Source: Streptomyces lacrimifluminis (lineage in GTDB: Bacteria; Actinomycetota; Actinomycetes; Streptomycetales; Streptomycetaceae). Taken from it: a DNA stretch of 33,754 nucleotides. The notes under the pieces were generated by a model. The model made no database searches. It was not told where the DNA came from and saw only the letters and a program-made list of their open reading frames with translations. The DNA is taken from NCBI RefSeq assembly GCF_014646095.1, contig NZ_BMMU01000010.1, positions 1 to 33,754 of the forward strand. The letters run 5' to 3'. Position numbers and translations under genes: made by a program. Below are positions 24,899-33,707 of this stretch, piece by piece (positions within the stretch are counted from its first letter, which is position 1; every line of letters starts with the position of its first letter).

Positions 24899-25170
24899 TC
24901 GGGCCCCCCGGGGGGCTGCCGTGCCCGATGCTCGATGTGCGTCGCCCGGGGAATCCCGCTGAGCGGCCGGGTGTCGGCAGTGCTGGTCAGAAATCCCCAC
25001 GGCCCGTGGCTGTCATGGCAGGCACCCCGCCGTTCGCCCCGGGCGGCGCGGAGGCCCGGCGGCTGCCCTCGTCGGTGGGGCAGCCGTCGCCGTTCGAGGC
25101 GTTTCGGGCCTCCGTTTTTCTCCACTGTGCAGAACGTCAAACTTCCCGCCCCGCTTTTGTACACAAATGG

Positions 25171-25195
25171 CTCATGACGTGGCCCCCGTCATGAG
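25171..25195. promoter_or_regulatory. Perfect inverted repeat, operator candidate upstream of gdh
   Basis: CTCATGACG (25171-25179) and CGTCATGAG (25187-25195) are perfect nine-base arms with a seven-base spacer. TAGCCT at 25200-25205 could be a -10 box, with transcription starting around 25211. The repeat would then cover the -16 to -40 region, a typical place for a regulator. The start of gdh is 337 bases downstream of that point. The binding protein is unknown. Confidence 0.45.
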
Positions 25196-25547
25196 CGATA
25201 GCCTGGTGGCGTGATCAGCGCGATACGTCGCGGGGGCGTCATGGCCCCTGCCCTGCGCCCGGAACGCACGGACCACATCCGTGCCCGGGCGGCGATCGCT
25301 GGTCGGCGCGGGCGGGACGGAGCCCCGAGGGTTCCCAGGACGCCGTACGCATCTCACGGACCGGCGGTGCCGAGAGCAGCGTCACACTCCGCCGGGATGC
25401 CGAGAATGGCTGATAACCCCCCGCTCTTCCCACCCTGCGGCATAGCGTCGGAACTGACCGGAGACCCCGCGTCGAGGCGTTGTGCCGGAAGAGGGACCGA
25501 ACTTCCTTCTACGTCACGCAACGGCGCGCGACAGGAGCCAGAGGACA

Positions 25548-28500
25548 ATGCAGACCAAGCTGGACGAAGCCAAGACCGAGCTGCTCGAGAGGGCCGCCCG
25601 GGTAGCTGAGAACAGCCCGGTCGGGGGGCACCTACCGACCGGGACGACACGTGCAAGCGCGCCCGGCGGAGATCCCGGAACCCCGGACCACGACACCGTG
25701 CTCGCGTTCCTCCAGCGCTACTACCTGCACACCGCCCCGGAGGACCTCGTCGGCCGCGACCCGGTGGACGTCTTCGGTGCCGCCTTCTCGCACTACCGGC
25801 TGGGCGAGACACGTCCACAGGGCACGGCGAGCGTGCGGGTGCACACCCCGACCGTCGAGGAGAACGGCTGGACGTGCAGCCACTCCGTCGTCGAGGTCGT
25901 CACCGACGACATGCCCTTCCTCGTCGACTCGGTCACCAACGAACTGTCCCGGCAGAACCGAGGCATCCACCTCGTCATCCATCCGCAGTTCGTCGTACGA
26001 CGGGACCTGACGGGCCGGCTCATCGAGGTACTGCCCGCTCAGGCCACCGGGAGCGCCGCCGTCGGGGGCGCGGACCTGCCGCACGACGCGCACGTCGAGT
26101 CGTGGATCCACGTCGAGATCGACCGCGAGACCGACCGCGCCGATCTGAAGCAGATCACCAACGACCTGCTGCGCGTGCTGTCCGACACCCGTGAGGCCGT
26201 CGAGGACTGGGAGAAGATGCGCGACGCGGCGCTGCGCATCGCTGACGAGCTGCCCAAGGAGCCCACCGCCGACGACCTGGTCGACCAGGACGTCGAGGAG
26301 GCGCGCGAACTGATGCGCTGGCTCGCGCAGGACCACTTCACCTTCCTCGGCTACCGCGAGTACGAGCTGCGCGGGGACGACTCGCTGGCCGCCGTGCCCG
26401 GGACCGGGCTCGGCATCCTGCGGGCCGATCCGCACCACTCCGAGGACGAGAACCATCCGGTCAGCCCGTCCTTCGAGCGGCTGCCCGCCGACGCCCGGGC
26501 CAAGGCCCGCGAGCACAAACTCCTCGTCCTGACGAAGGCCAACAGCCGGGCCACCGTGCACCGTCCCTCGTACCTCGACTACGTCGGGGTCAAGAGGTTC
26601 GACGAGAACGGTGAGGTCGTCGGTGAGCGGCGGTTCCTGGGGCTGTTCTCCTCCGCCGCCTACACCGAGTCCGTGCGCCGGGTGCCCGTCGTCCGCCGCA
26701 AGGTCGACGAGGTGCTGCGGGCCGCCGGGTTCTCGCCCGACAGCCACGACGGCCGGGATCTGCTCCAGATCATGGAGACGTACCCGCGCGACGAGATCTT
26801 CCAGACGCCGCCCGACGAACTCCGGGCGATCGTCACCTCGGTGCTCTACCTCCAGGAGCGCCGCCGGCTGCGGCTCTACCTCCGCCAGGACGAGTACGGG
26901 CGCTACTACTCCGCCCTCGTCTATCTGCCCCGCGACCGGTACACCACCGGCGTACGGCTGCGGATCATCGACATCCTCAAGGAGGAACTCGGCGGTACCA
27001 GCGTCGACTTCACCGCCTGGAACACCGAATCCATCCTGTCGCGGCTGCACTTCGTCGTGCGCGTGCCGCAGGGCACCGAACTGCCGCAGCTCTCCGACCA
27101 GGACAAGGAGCGCATCGAGGCACGGCTCGTCGAGGCCGCCCGGTCCTGGGCCGACGGTTTCGGCGAGGCCCTCAACTCCGAGCTGGGCGAGGAGCGCGCC
27201 GCCGAACTGCTGCGCCGCTACGGGAACGCCTTCCCCGAGGGCTACAAGGCCGACCACACTCCTCGCGCCGCCGTCGCCGACCTCGTCCACCTCGAAAAGC
27301 TGGGCGCCGGCACGGACTTCGCGCTGAGCCTGTACGAGCCGGTGGGCGCCGCGCCCGGTGAGCGCCGCTTCAAGATCTACCGCACCGGCGAGTCCGTCTC
27401 GCTCTCCTCCGTGCTCCCCGTCCTCAACCGGCTCGGCGTCGAGGTGATCGACGAGCGGCCCTACGAGCTGCGCTGCTCGGACCGGACCACCGCCTGGATC
27501 TACGACTTCGGGCTCCGGCTGCCCAAGTCGCTGAGCAGCGGCGGGGATTATCTCGGGGACGACGGCCGCCAGCGTTTCCAGGAGGCTTTCTCGGCCACCT
27601 GGACCGGGCAGGCCGAGAACGACGGTTTCAACGCGCTGGTGCTGAGCGCGGGCCTCGACTGGCGGCAGGCGCTGGTGCTGCGGGCGTACGCCAAGTACCT
27701 GCGGCAGGCCGGTTCCACGTTCAGCCAGGACTATATGGAGGACACCCTCCGCAACAACGTCCACACCACCCGGCTGCTCGTGTCGCTGTTCGAGGCGCGG
27801 ATGTCGCCGGAGCGGCAGCGGGCGGGCGTCGAGCTGACGGACGCCCTCCTGGAGGAGCTGGACGCGGCCCTCGACCAGGTGGCGTCCCTCGACGAGGACC
27901 GCATCCTGCGGTCCTTCCTCACCGTCATCAAGGCGACCCTGCGGACGAACTTCTACCAGGAGAGCGCGGGCGGCAAGCCGCACGACTACGTCTCCATGAA
28001 GTTCGACCCGCAGGCCATCCCGGACCTGCCGGCGCCGCGTCCGGCGTACGAGATCTGGGTCTACTCGCCGAAGGTGGAAGGCGTCCACCTGCGGTTCGGG
28101 AAGGTCGCGCGCGGTGGGCTGCGCTGGTCGGACCGGCGCGAGGACTTCCGTACCGAGATCCTCGGGCTGGTCAAGGCGCAGATGGTGAAGAACACCGTCA
28201 TCGTGCCGGTCGGCGCCAAGGGCGGGTTCGTCGCCAAGCAGCTGCCGGATCCGAGCGTGGACCGGGACGCGTGGCTCGCCGAGGGGGTCAGGAGCTACCG
28301 GACGTTCATCTCGGCGCTCCTCGACATCACCGACAACCTGGTGGCCGGCGAGGTTGTGCCGCCCGCCGACGTCGTACGGCACGACGAGGACGACACCTAC
28401 CTCGTCGTCGCCGCAGACAAGGGCACGGCGACCTTCTCGGACATCGCCAACGAGGTCGCCCAGGCGTACAACTTCTGGCTCGGCGACGCCTTCGCCTCGG

Positions 28501-30521
28501 GTGGCTCGGCCGGGTACGACCACAAGGGCATGGGCATCACCGCGCGCGGCGCCTGGGAGTCCGTCAAGCGCCACTTCCGCGAGCTGGGCGTCGACACCCA
28601 GAGCGAGGACTTCACCGTCGTCGGTGTCGGTGACATGAGCGGCGACGTGTTCGGCAACGGCATGCTGCTCTCCGAGCACATCCGCCTGGTCGCCGCCTTC
28701 GACCACCGGCACATCTTCATCGACCCGAAGCCCGACGCGGCCACCTCGTACGCGGAGCGGCGGCGCCTGTTCGAGCTGCCGAGGTCCAGCTGGGCGGATT
28801 ACGACAGCCAGTTGATCTCCGCCGGGGGCGGCATCTTCCCCCGTACCGCCAAGGCCATCCCGGTCAACTCGCACATCCGCGAGGCGCTCGGCATCGACGC
28901 CGCGGTCGGCAAGATGACACCGGCCGACCTGATGAAGGCGATCCTCCAGGCGCCGGTCGACCTGCTGTGGAACGGCGGCATCGGCACGTACGTCAAGGCG
29001 AGTACGGAGTCGCACGCCGATGTCGGTGACAAGGCCAACGACGCCATCCGCGTCGACGGCGCCGACCTGCGCGTCCAGGTCGTCGGCGAGGGCGGCAACC
29101 TCGGGCTCACCCAGCTCGGGCGGATCGAGTTCGCCCAGGTCGGCGGGAAGATCAACACCGACGCCATCGACAACAGCGCGGGCGTGGACACCTCCGACCA
29201 CGAGGTGAACATCAAGATCCTGCTCAACTCCCTTGTCGTGGAAGGCGACATGACGGTCAAGCAGCGCAACAAGCTGCTCGCCCAGATGACCGACGAGGTC
29301 GGCGTGCTCGTCCTGCGCAACAACTACGCGCAGAACACGGCCATCGCCAACGCCCTCGCCCAGTCCAAGGACATGCTCCACGCCCAGCAGCGCTTCATGC
29401 GCCATCTGGTCCGGGAAGGGCACCTGGACCGCGCGCTCGAGTTCCTCCCGACCGACCGGCAGATCCGCGAACGCCTCAGTGGCGGCCAGGGGTTGACCGG
29501 TCCGGAGACGGCCGTGCTCCTCGCGTACACGAAGATCACGGTCGCCGACGAGCTGTTGAAGACCTCGCTGCCCGAAGACCCGTATCTGCGCCGCCTGTTG
29601 GAGGCCTACTTCCCGAGCGCGCTGCGCAAGAAGTTCCCCGAGCAGATCGAGGGGCACGCGCTGCGCCGCGAGATCATCACCACGGTTCTCGTCAACGACA
29701 CGGTCAACGCGGGCGGTACGAGCTTCCTGCACCGGCTGCGCGAGGAGACCGGCGCCTCGCTGGAAGAGGTGGTGCGGGCCCAGACGGCGGCTCGCGCGAT
29801 CTTCAACTCCGCCGCGGTGTGGGACGGGGTCGAGGCGCTCGACAACACGGTCGAGGCCGCCGTCCAGACCCGGATCCGCCTCCACTCGCGGCGACTTGTC
29901 GAGCGCGGTACGCGCTGGCTGCTGAACAACCGGCCGCAGCCGGTGCAACTCACCGAGACCGTCGAGTTCTTCGGCGAGCGGGTGGGCCAGGTCTGGTCCC
30001 AGCTGGCCAGGTTGCTGAGCGGCGCGGATCTTGAGTGGTACCAGAAGATCTACGACGAGCTGACGGGCGCCGGCGTCCCCGACGAACTCGCCACCCGGGT
30101 CGCGGGCTTCTCGTCCGCCTTCCCGACGCTGGACATCGTCTCGGTCGCCGACCGGATGGGCCGCGACCCGATGGAAGTCGCCGAGGTCTACTACGACCTC
30201 GCCGACCGCCTCCACATCACCCAGCTCATGGACCGGATCATCGAGCTGCCGCGCGCCGACCGCTGGCAGTCCATGGCCCGCGCCTCCATCCGCGAGGACC
30301 TGTACGCGGCCCACGCGTCGCTCACGGCGGACGTCCTCGCGGTCGGCAACGGATCGTCGACGCCCGAGCAGCGCTTCAAGGCGTGGGAGGAGAAGAACAC
30401 CGCGCTCCTGGGCCGGGCGCGCACGACCTTGGAGGAGATCCAGAGCTCGGACGCCTTCGACCTGGCGAACCTGTCGGTGGCGATGCGGACGATGCGGACG
30501 CTGTTGCGGTCGCATTCGTAG
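25548..30521 (+). CDS. gdh: Large (180-kDa type) NAD-dependent glutamate dehydrogenase
   Basis: 1657 residues, matching the giant NAD-specific GDH class (Bac_GDH) known from Streptomyces clavuligerus and Pseudomonas. It oxidatively deaminates glutamate to 2-oxoglutarate and ammonium with NAD. The N-terminal ~700 residues are regulatory, ACT-like (for example DDMPFLVDSVTNELSRQNRG and DHFTFLGYREYELRG). The catalytic part has GGLRWSDRREDFRTEILGLV, PVGAKGGFVAKQLP near residue 890, KGMGITARGAWESVKRHF near 993, the dinucleotide-binding region VGVGDMSGDVFGNGMLLSEH near 1025, and GEGGNLGLTQLGRIEFA near 1179. A long helical C-terminus follows. The ATG at 25548 has GAGG and AGGAG upstream; longer frames read as noncoding. 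It is a single-gene unit closed by a strong terminator. Confidence 0.97.
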   Translation: MQTKLDEAKTELLERAARVAENSPVGGHLPTGTTRASAPGGDPGTPDHDTVLAFLQRYYLHTAPEDLVGRDPVDVFGAAFSHYRLGETRPQGTASVRVHTPTVEENGWTCSHSVVEVVTDDMPFLVDSVTNELSRQNRGIHLVIHPQFVVRRDLTGRLIEVLPAQATGSAAVGGADLPHDAHVESWIHVEIDRETDRADLKQITNDLLRVLSDTREAVEDWEKMRDAALRIADELPKEPTADDLVDQDVEEARELMRWLAQDHFTFLGYREYELRGDDSLAAVPGTGLGILRADPHHSEDENHPVSPSFERLPADARAKAREHKLLVLTKANSRATVHRPSYLDYVGVKRFDENGEVVGERRFLGLFSSAAYTESVRRVPVVRRKVDEVLRAAGFSPDSHDGRDLLQIMETYPRDEIFQTPPDELRAIVTSVLYLQERRRLRLYLRQDEYGRYYSALVYLPRDRYTTGVRLRIIDILKEELGGTSVDFTAWNTESILSRLHFVVRVPQGTELPQLSDQDKERIEARLVEAARSWADGFGEALNSELGEERAAELLRRYGNAFPEGYKADHTPRAAVADLVHLEKLGAGTDFALSLYEPVGAAPGERRFKIYRTGESVSLSSVLPVLNRLGVEVIDERPYELRCSDRTTAWIYDFGLRLPKSLSSGGDYLGDDGRQRFQEAFSATWTGQAENDGFNALVLSAGLDWRQALVLRAYAKYLRQAGSTFSQDYMEDTLRNNVHTTRLLVSLFEARMSPERQRAGVELTDALLEELDAALDQVASLDEDRILRSFLTVIKATLRTNFYQESAGGKPHDYVSMKFDPQAIPDLPAPRPAYEIWVYSPKVEGVHLRFGKVARGGLRWSDRREDFRTEILGLVKAQMVKNTVIVPVGAKGGFVAKQLPDPSVDRDAWLAEGVRSYRTFISALLDITDNLVAGEVVPPADVVRHDEDDTYLVVAADKGTATFSDIANEVAQAYNFWLGDAFASGGSAGYDHKGMGITARGAWESVKRHFRELGVDTQSEDFTVVGVGDMSGDVFGNGMLLSEHIRLVAAFDHRHIFIDPKPDAATSYAERRRLFELPRSSWADYDSQLISAGGGIFPRTAKAIPVNSHIREALGIDAAVGKMTPADLMKAILQAPVDLLWNGGIGTYVKASTESHADVGDKANDAIRVDGADLRVQVVGEGGNLGLTQLGRIEFAQVGGKINTDAIDNSAGVDTSDHEVNIKILLNSLVVEGDMTVKQRNKLLAQMTDEVGVLVLRNNYAQNTAIANALAQSKDMLHAQQRFMRHLVREGHLDRALEFLPTDRQIRERLSGGQGLTGPETAVLLAYTKITVADELLKTSLPEDPYLRRLLEAYFPSALRKKFPEQIEGHALRREIITTVLVNDTVNAGGTSFLHRLREETGASLEEVVRAQTAARAIFNSAAVWDGVEALDNTVEAAVQTRIRLHSRRLVERGTRWLLNNRPQPVQLTETVEFFGERVGQVWSQLARLLSGADLEWYQKIYDELTGAGVPDELATRVAGFSSAFPTLDIVSVADRMGRDPMEVAEVYYDLADRLHITQLMDRIIELPRADRWQSMARASIREDLYAAHASLTADVLAVGNGSSTPEQRFKAWEEKNTALLGRARTTLEEIQSSDAFDLANLSVAMRTMRTLLRSHS

Positions 30522-30534
30522 GCGGTACGTGAAC

Positions 30535-30574
30535 GGGCGCCCCTGGCCGAGACGGCCAGGGGCGCCCTCGTTTT
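30535..30574 (+). terminator. Strong terminator after gdh
   Basis: GGGCGCCCCTGGCC (30535-30548) and GGCCAGGGGCGCCC (30554-30567) form a perfect 14-base-pair stem with loop GAGAC, followed by TCGTTTT. It starts 13 bases after the gdh stop. This is one of the two terminators in the window with a T-run. Confidence 0.92.
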
Positions 30575-30653
30575 CATGGCAACTGTTGGAGAAAAGCAGA
30601 CGGGGAATTTACCCCTTCCTGCTAGGTGGGGCGCCTCGGATATTGTCGCGGGC

Positions 30654-31097
30654 GTGAGTGTGAATGTCTCCGAGAACCGGCTGTCCGTTCCTGTCCGACC
30701 GGTGCGGCGCGTCATCCTTGAAGCGGTGAAATTCGGAGCCGTCGGCGGCAGCGGTGTCCTGGTGAACTTCCTGTTCTTCAACCTGCTGCTGCATGAGCTG
30801 GGTGGGCGTGCGATGCCGGCAACGGTCCTCGCCAGCGTCATCGCCATGGGCACGAACTATCTGGGCTTCCGCTATTTCACGTACCGGGACAGGGCCTCAC
30901 GTACCAGGCAGCAGATCGCGCTGTTCTTCGTGTTCAGCGCGATCGGCATCGCGATGGAAAGCGGGCTGTTCTACATCGGTTATCACGGTCTGGGATTGCA
31001 TGGGCCCGTCGAGTCGAACGAGGTGAAAGGCGTCTCGATCGTGCTCGCCTCGGCGTTCCGCTTCCTCGTCTACCGGACCTGGGTGTTCCGGCATTAG
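30654..31097 (+). CDS. GtrA-family membrane protein
   Basis: 147 residues from GTG 30654. Four membrane segments are visible: about 26-46 (KFGAVGGSGVLVNFLFFNLL), 55-74 (PATVLASVIAMGTNYLGFRY), 88-110 (IALFFVFSAIGIAMESGLFY) and 125-140 (KGVSIVLASAFRFLVY). Family markers are the N-terminal KFG..G..GV, the NY..FR.FTYR loop and the C-terminal RF..YR.WVF. GtrA proteins are thought to flip undecaprenyl-phosphate-linked sugars or support cell-wall polysaccharide synthesis. TATTGT (30641-30646) could be a -10 box giving a leaderless mRNA. The in-frame ATG at 30576 sits in the gdh terminator and is unlikely. It converges on the ABC exporter genes, with only 15 bases between stops. Confidence 0.92.
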   Translation: MSVNVSENRLSVPVRPVRRVILEAVKFGAVGGSGVLVNFLFFNLLLHELGGRAMPATVLASVIAMGTNYLGFRYFTYRDRASRTRQQIALFFVFSAIGIAMESGLFYIGYHGLGLHGPVESNEVKGVSIVLASAFRFLVYRTWVFRH

Positions 31098-31112
31098 GTG
31101 GCCCGGGCGGGC

Positions 31113-31946
31113 TCAGGCAACCCGGGCGGGCTTGGCGGGGCGGTTGGTGAAGGCCTCGTACTCCTTCAGTACGTCGTCCGTCGGGCCGTCCATGCGGAGT
31201 TCGCCGCGTTCCAGCCACAGGACGCGGTCGCAGGTGTCGCGGATCGACTTGTTGTTGTGGCTGACCAGGAACACCGTGCCCGCGTGCTGGCGCAGTTCCC
31301 GGATGCGTTCCTCGGAGCGCTGCTGGAACGAGCGGTCGCCGGTCGCCAGCGCCTCGTCGATCAGCAGCACGTCGTGGTCCTTGGCGGCGGCGATGGAGAA
31401 GCGCAGGCGGGCGCCCATGCCGGAGGAGTACGTCCGCATGGGGAGGGTGATGAAGTCGCCCTTCTCGTTGATTCCCGAGAAGTCGACGATGCCCTGGTAG
31501 CGCTCCTTGATCTGCTCCCGGGACATGCCCATCGCGAGACCGCCGAGATAGACGTTCCGCTCGCCCGTCAGGTCGCCCATCAGGGCCGCGTTGACGCCGA
31601 GGAGGGAGGGCTGGCCGTCCGTGTAGATGTGGCCGTTCTCCACCGGAAGCAGTCCGGCGACCGCCTTGAGCAGCGTGGACTTGCCGGAGCCGTTGGTGCC
31701 GATCAGACCGATGGCCTCACCGCGGTAGGCGACGAAGGAGACGTTCCTGACGGCGTGCACCTTGCGCACGCCGGCCGCCTTCTCGCTCCGCTCGCGCCGC
31801 ATCATGCGGTTGAGGGCGGCGGTCGCGGTGCCGCGTCCGGCGCCCGTGCCGTTGACCCGGTAGACGATGTCGACGCCGTTGGCGACGACGGTGGGAATCT
31901 GCTCGTCCGGCGTCTCGTCCTGGATGTTGTTCGGGTTCTCAGCCAC
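31113..31946 (-). CDS. ABC transporter ATP-binding protein (teichoic acid/polysaccharide export type)
   Basis: 277 residues. Walker A is GTNGSGKST (83-91), the signature is YSSGMGARLRF (173-183) in place of LSGGQ, and Walker B is VLLIDEALATGD (193-204), with the switch histidine in FLVSHNNKS. The SSGM signature and a ~60-residue N-terminal extension are typical of TagH/Wzt/RfbE ATPases that export lipid-linked teichoic acid or O-antigen-like polymers. There is no long C-terminal carbohydrate-binding domain, so it is the short TagH-like form. The GTG start overlaps the permease stop by eight bases, with GAGGAG about 10 bases upstream, indicating coupling. The permease lies upstream on the same strand. 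Confidence 0.95.
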   Translation of the reverse strand: MAENPNNIQDETPDEQIPTVVANGVDIVYRVNGTGAGRGTATAALNRMMRRERSEKAAGVRKVHAVRNVSFVAYRGEAIGLIGTNGSGKSTLLKAVAGLLPVENGHIYTDGQPSLLGVNAALMGDLTGERNVYLGGLAMGMSREQIKERYQGIVDFSGINEKGDFITLPMRTYSSGMGARLRFSIAAAKDHDVLLIDEALATGDRSFQQRSEERIRELRQHAGTVFLVSHNNKSIRDTCDRVLWLERGELRMDGPTDDVLKEYEAFTNRPAKPARVA

Positions 31947-32871
31947 GGCCGTACGTCTCCTCAGCCTTCCAGAAGTAGATGAAACCGCCGACGCCGGCGA
32001 CCAGCGCCCAGCCGGCCGCGATCGGCCAGACGTGCGCCGGCAGCTGGCCGGCGTGGTAGCTGTCGATCAGGGCGAAGCGCATCAGGTCGATGTAGATCGC
32101 CGCCGGGTTGGTCTCCAGGAGTACCGACACCACGCGCGGCAGATGGTCCTTCGTGGACAGCTTGTCGATGCTCCACATGACCCCGGACACGTACATCCAG
32201 GTGCGCAGCACGAACGGCATGAGCTGGGCGATGTCCGGAGTGGACGCGCCCATCCGCGCCATGACCATCGACACACCCGCGTTGAACACGAACTGGAGCG
32301 CCAGGGCGGGGATGACCAGCAGCCAGGAGGCGGTGACGGGGATGCCGAAGCAGAGCAGGATCACGATCAGCGCGGCCATCGAGAACAGCAGTTGCTGGAG
32401 CTGCTGGACGCAGAAGGAGATCGGCAGGGCCGCGCGCGGGAAGTGCAGGGCCCGGACCAGGCCGAGGTTGCCGGCGATGGCGCGGGTGCCCGCCATGATC
32501 GAGCTCTGTGTGAAGGTCCAGATGAACACGCCTGTGACCAGGAACGGGATGTAGTCCGGCACCCCGTGCTTGGTGCCCAGCAGGACGCCGAAGATGAAGT
32601 AGTAGACCGCCGCGTTGAGCAGCGGGGTCATCACCTGCCAGATCTGGCCGAGCTTCGCCTGGCTGTACTGGGCGGTGAGCTTGGCGGTGGCGAACGAGGT
32701 GATGAAGTGGCGCCGCGCCCACAGCTGGCTGACATAGGTGCGCAGGGTGGGACGGGCGCCGCTGACCGAGAGACCGTACCGGACGGCGAGCGCCGTGAGG
32801 TCGTCGCCGGCCTGCGTGACCCGTGAGGGGGGTGGCGTGGACTGGGGCGGTGTGTGGAGGACCTGGCTCAC
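31939..32871 (-). CDS. ABC transporter permease (ABC-2, TagG/Wzm type)
   Basis: 310 residues. A ~60-residue cytoplasmic N-terminus precedes the conserved amphipathic stretch TAQYSQAKLGQIWQVMTPLL. About six membrane segments follow, including NAAVYYFIFGVLLG, LVTGVFIWTFTQSSIM, LLFSMAALIVILLCFG, LLVIPALALQFVFNAGV, VLRTWMYVSGVMWSI and AAGWALVAGVGGFIYFW. The pattern IWQVMTPLL plus MYVSGVMWSI is typical of polysaccharide/teichoic acid exporter permeases. It works with the ATPase encoded next. The start is a GTG at 32871; no strong ribosome-binding site is seen. The gene is divergent from the tetR-type gene, sharing a 200-base control region. Confidence 0.94.
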   Translation of the reverse strand: MSQVLHTPPQSTPPPSRVTQAGDDLTALAVRYGLSVSGARPTLRTYVSQLWARRHFITSFATAKLTAQYSQAKLGQIWQVMTPLLNAAVYYFIFGVLLGTKHGVPDYIPFLVTGVFIWTFTQSSIMAGTRAIAGNLGLVRALHFPRAALPISFCVQQLQQLLFSMAALIVILLCFGIPVTASWLLVIPALALQFVFNAGVSMVMARMGASTPDIAQLMPFVLRTWMYVSGVMWSIDKLSTKDHLPRVVSVLLETNPAAIYIDLMRFALIDSYHAGQLPAHVWPIAAGWALVAGVGGFIYFWKAEETYGRG

Positions 32872-33014
32872 ATCCGCTGCTTTCGCTCGGGGGGAAGGGG
32901 GTGCGCGACCGGTTCCCGTGTCAGGCGTCCCCCGCCGGTTTCCTTGGGTTCCTTACGCGTTTCTTGCCGGACTCTTACGTCGGGACGGGACCGTATCGTC
33001 GTAACGGGAGCGTA

Positions 33015-33033
33015 TTCCGACTCGGCGTCGGAA
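33015..33033. promoter_or_regulatory. Putative TetR-type operator
   Basis: TTCCGAC (33015-33021) and GTCGGAA (33027-33033) are perfect seven-base arms around TCGGC. Flanking GCGT and ACGC extend the symmetry with one bulged base. The site lies 39 bases before the tetR ATG, in the divergent region shared with the ABC permease. A direct repeat CCGT(A/T)TCGTCG surrounds it (32991-33001 and 33039-33049). TetR proteins usually bind such dyads next to their own gene. Confidence 0.55.
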
Positions 33034-33071
33034 CGCAACCGTTTCGTCGCCACGCCCCTATGCTGGTCCGT

Positions 33072-33707
33072 ATGACGACGAACACCGACGAGCCCGGGAC
33101 CGCACCGGCACGGACCCGCCGCCGGGCCCCCGCCGGAGCCGCCGTACTGCGGGAGGACGTGACGGAGGCCATCCGGGCCGCCGTGTTCGAGGAACTGGCG
33201 GCCGTCGGATACGCCCGGATGTCCATCGAGGGCATCGCGCGCCGGGCGGGCGTCGGCAAGACGGCGGTCTACCGGCGCTGGCGTTCGAAGCTGCACCTGG
33301 TCCTCGACCTGGTCTCGGCGATCGCGGTGCAGGGGCTGCCGGCGCCGGACACGGGCACGCTGGAGGGCGACCTGCGGCTGCTGTACGAGCTGACGTCCCG
33401 CGCGCTGCGTCACCCGGTGGCCTCGCAGGTCATCCCCGACCTCCAGGCGGAGGCCGCCCGCAACCCCGAGATCGCCGACGCCCTGCAGAAGGCGCTGCGA
33501 GAGGGCCAGGACGGGGTCGCGAGCGGGATCGTCGCGGCGGCGGAGGAGCGGGGGGAGGTCCGCTCGGGCATCGACCCCGACCTGGCCCTCGACCTGATCT
33601 CGGGGCCGCTCTACTGGCGGTCGGTGGTGATCCGGAACCCGAAGCTGCCGAAGGGCTATCTGGCGGCGCTGGCCGGGGCGACCACGGCGGCGCTGAAAGC
33701 GTTGTAG
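33072..33707 (+). CDS. TetR/AcrR-family transcriptional regulator
   Basis: 211 residues from ATG 33072. The N-terminal DNA-binding domain (about 30-76) has AIRAAVFEELAAVGYARMSI and the helix-turn-helix IARRAGVGKTAVYRRWRSK. The C-terminal ligand-binding domain (about 85-205) has a helical pattern with LYELTSRALRHPVASQVIPD and SGIDPDLALDLISGPLYWRS, resembling the TetR_C_11 type. The ligand is unknown. TATGCT (33059-33064) ends seven bases before this ATG, suggesting a leaderless mRNA; ATG 33060 would add four residues but sits in the -10 box. It may repress itself and the divergent ABC exporter. The last 47 bases of the window (33708-33754) show only a G-run and no gene. Confidence 0.95.
   Translation: MTTNTDEPGTAPARTRRRAPAGAAVLREDVTEAIRAAVFEELAAVGYARMSIEGIARRAGVGKTAVYRRWRSKLHLVLDLVSAIAVQGLPAPDTGTLEGDLRLLYELTSRALRHPVASQVIPDLQAEAARNPEIADALQKALREGQDGVASGIVAAAEERGEVRSGIDPDLALDLISGPLYWRSVVIRNPKLPKGYLAALAGATTAALKAL

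Larger units (their letters stand above)
24803..25547. other. Gene-poor gap upstream of gdh
   Basis: This 745-base stretch has no gene I can support. It holds a repeated GTACGTA motif (24816-24840), hairpins at 24865-24898 and 24903-24916, an AT-richer patch around 25150-25170 and a perfect inverted repeat at 25171-25195. Short frames exist (24841-25164 minus; 25211-25609 plus), but neither shows a domain or good ribosome-binding site, and the second overlaps the start of gdh. The gap probably carries the gdh promoter and a long leader. Confidence 0.5.

Noticed and set aside
24841..25164. A 107-residue minus-strand frame in the gap before gdh
   Set aside because: Composition is rich in Arg/Pro/Gly with no motif or ribosome-binding site, and the frame crosses hairpins.
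25211..25609. A 132-residue frame preceding and overlapping gdh
   Set aside because: It overlaps the conserved start of gdh by about 60 bases and shows no domain; retained only as an alternative in the gdh-leader finding.
25632..30515. A 1627-residue minus-strand frame opposite gdh
   Set aside because: Same kind of antisense shadow; the plus strand has clear dehydrogenase motifs throughout.
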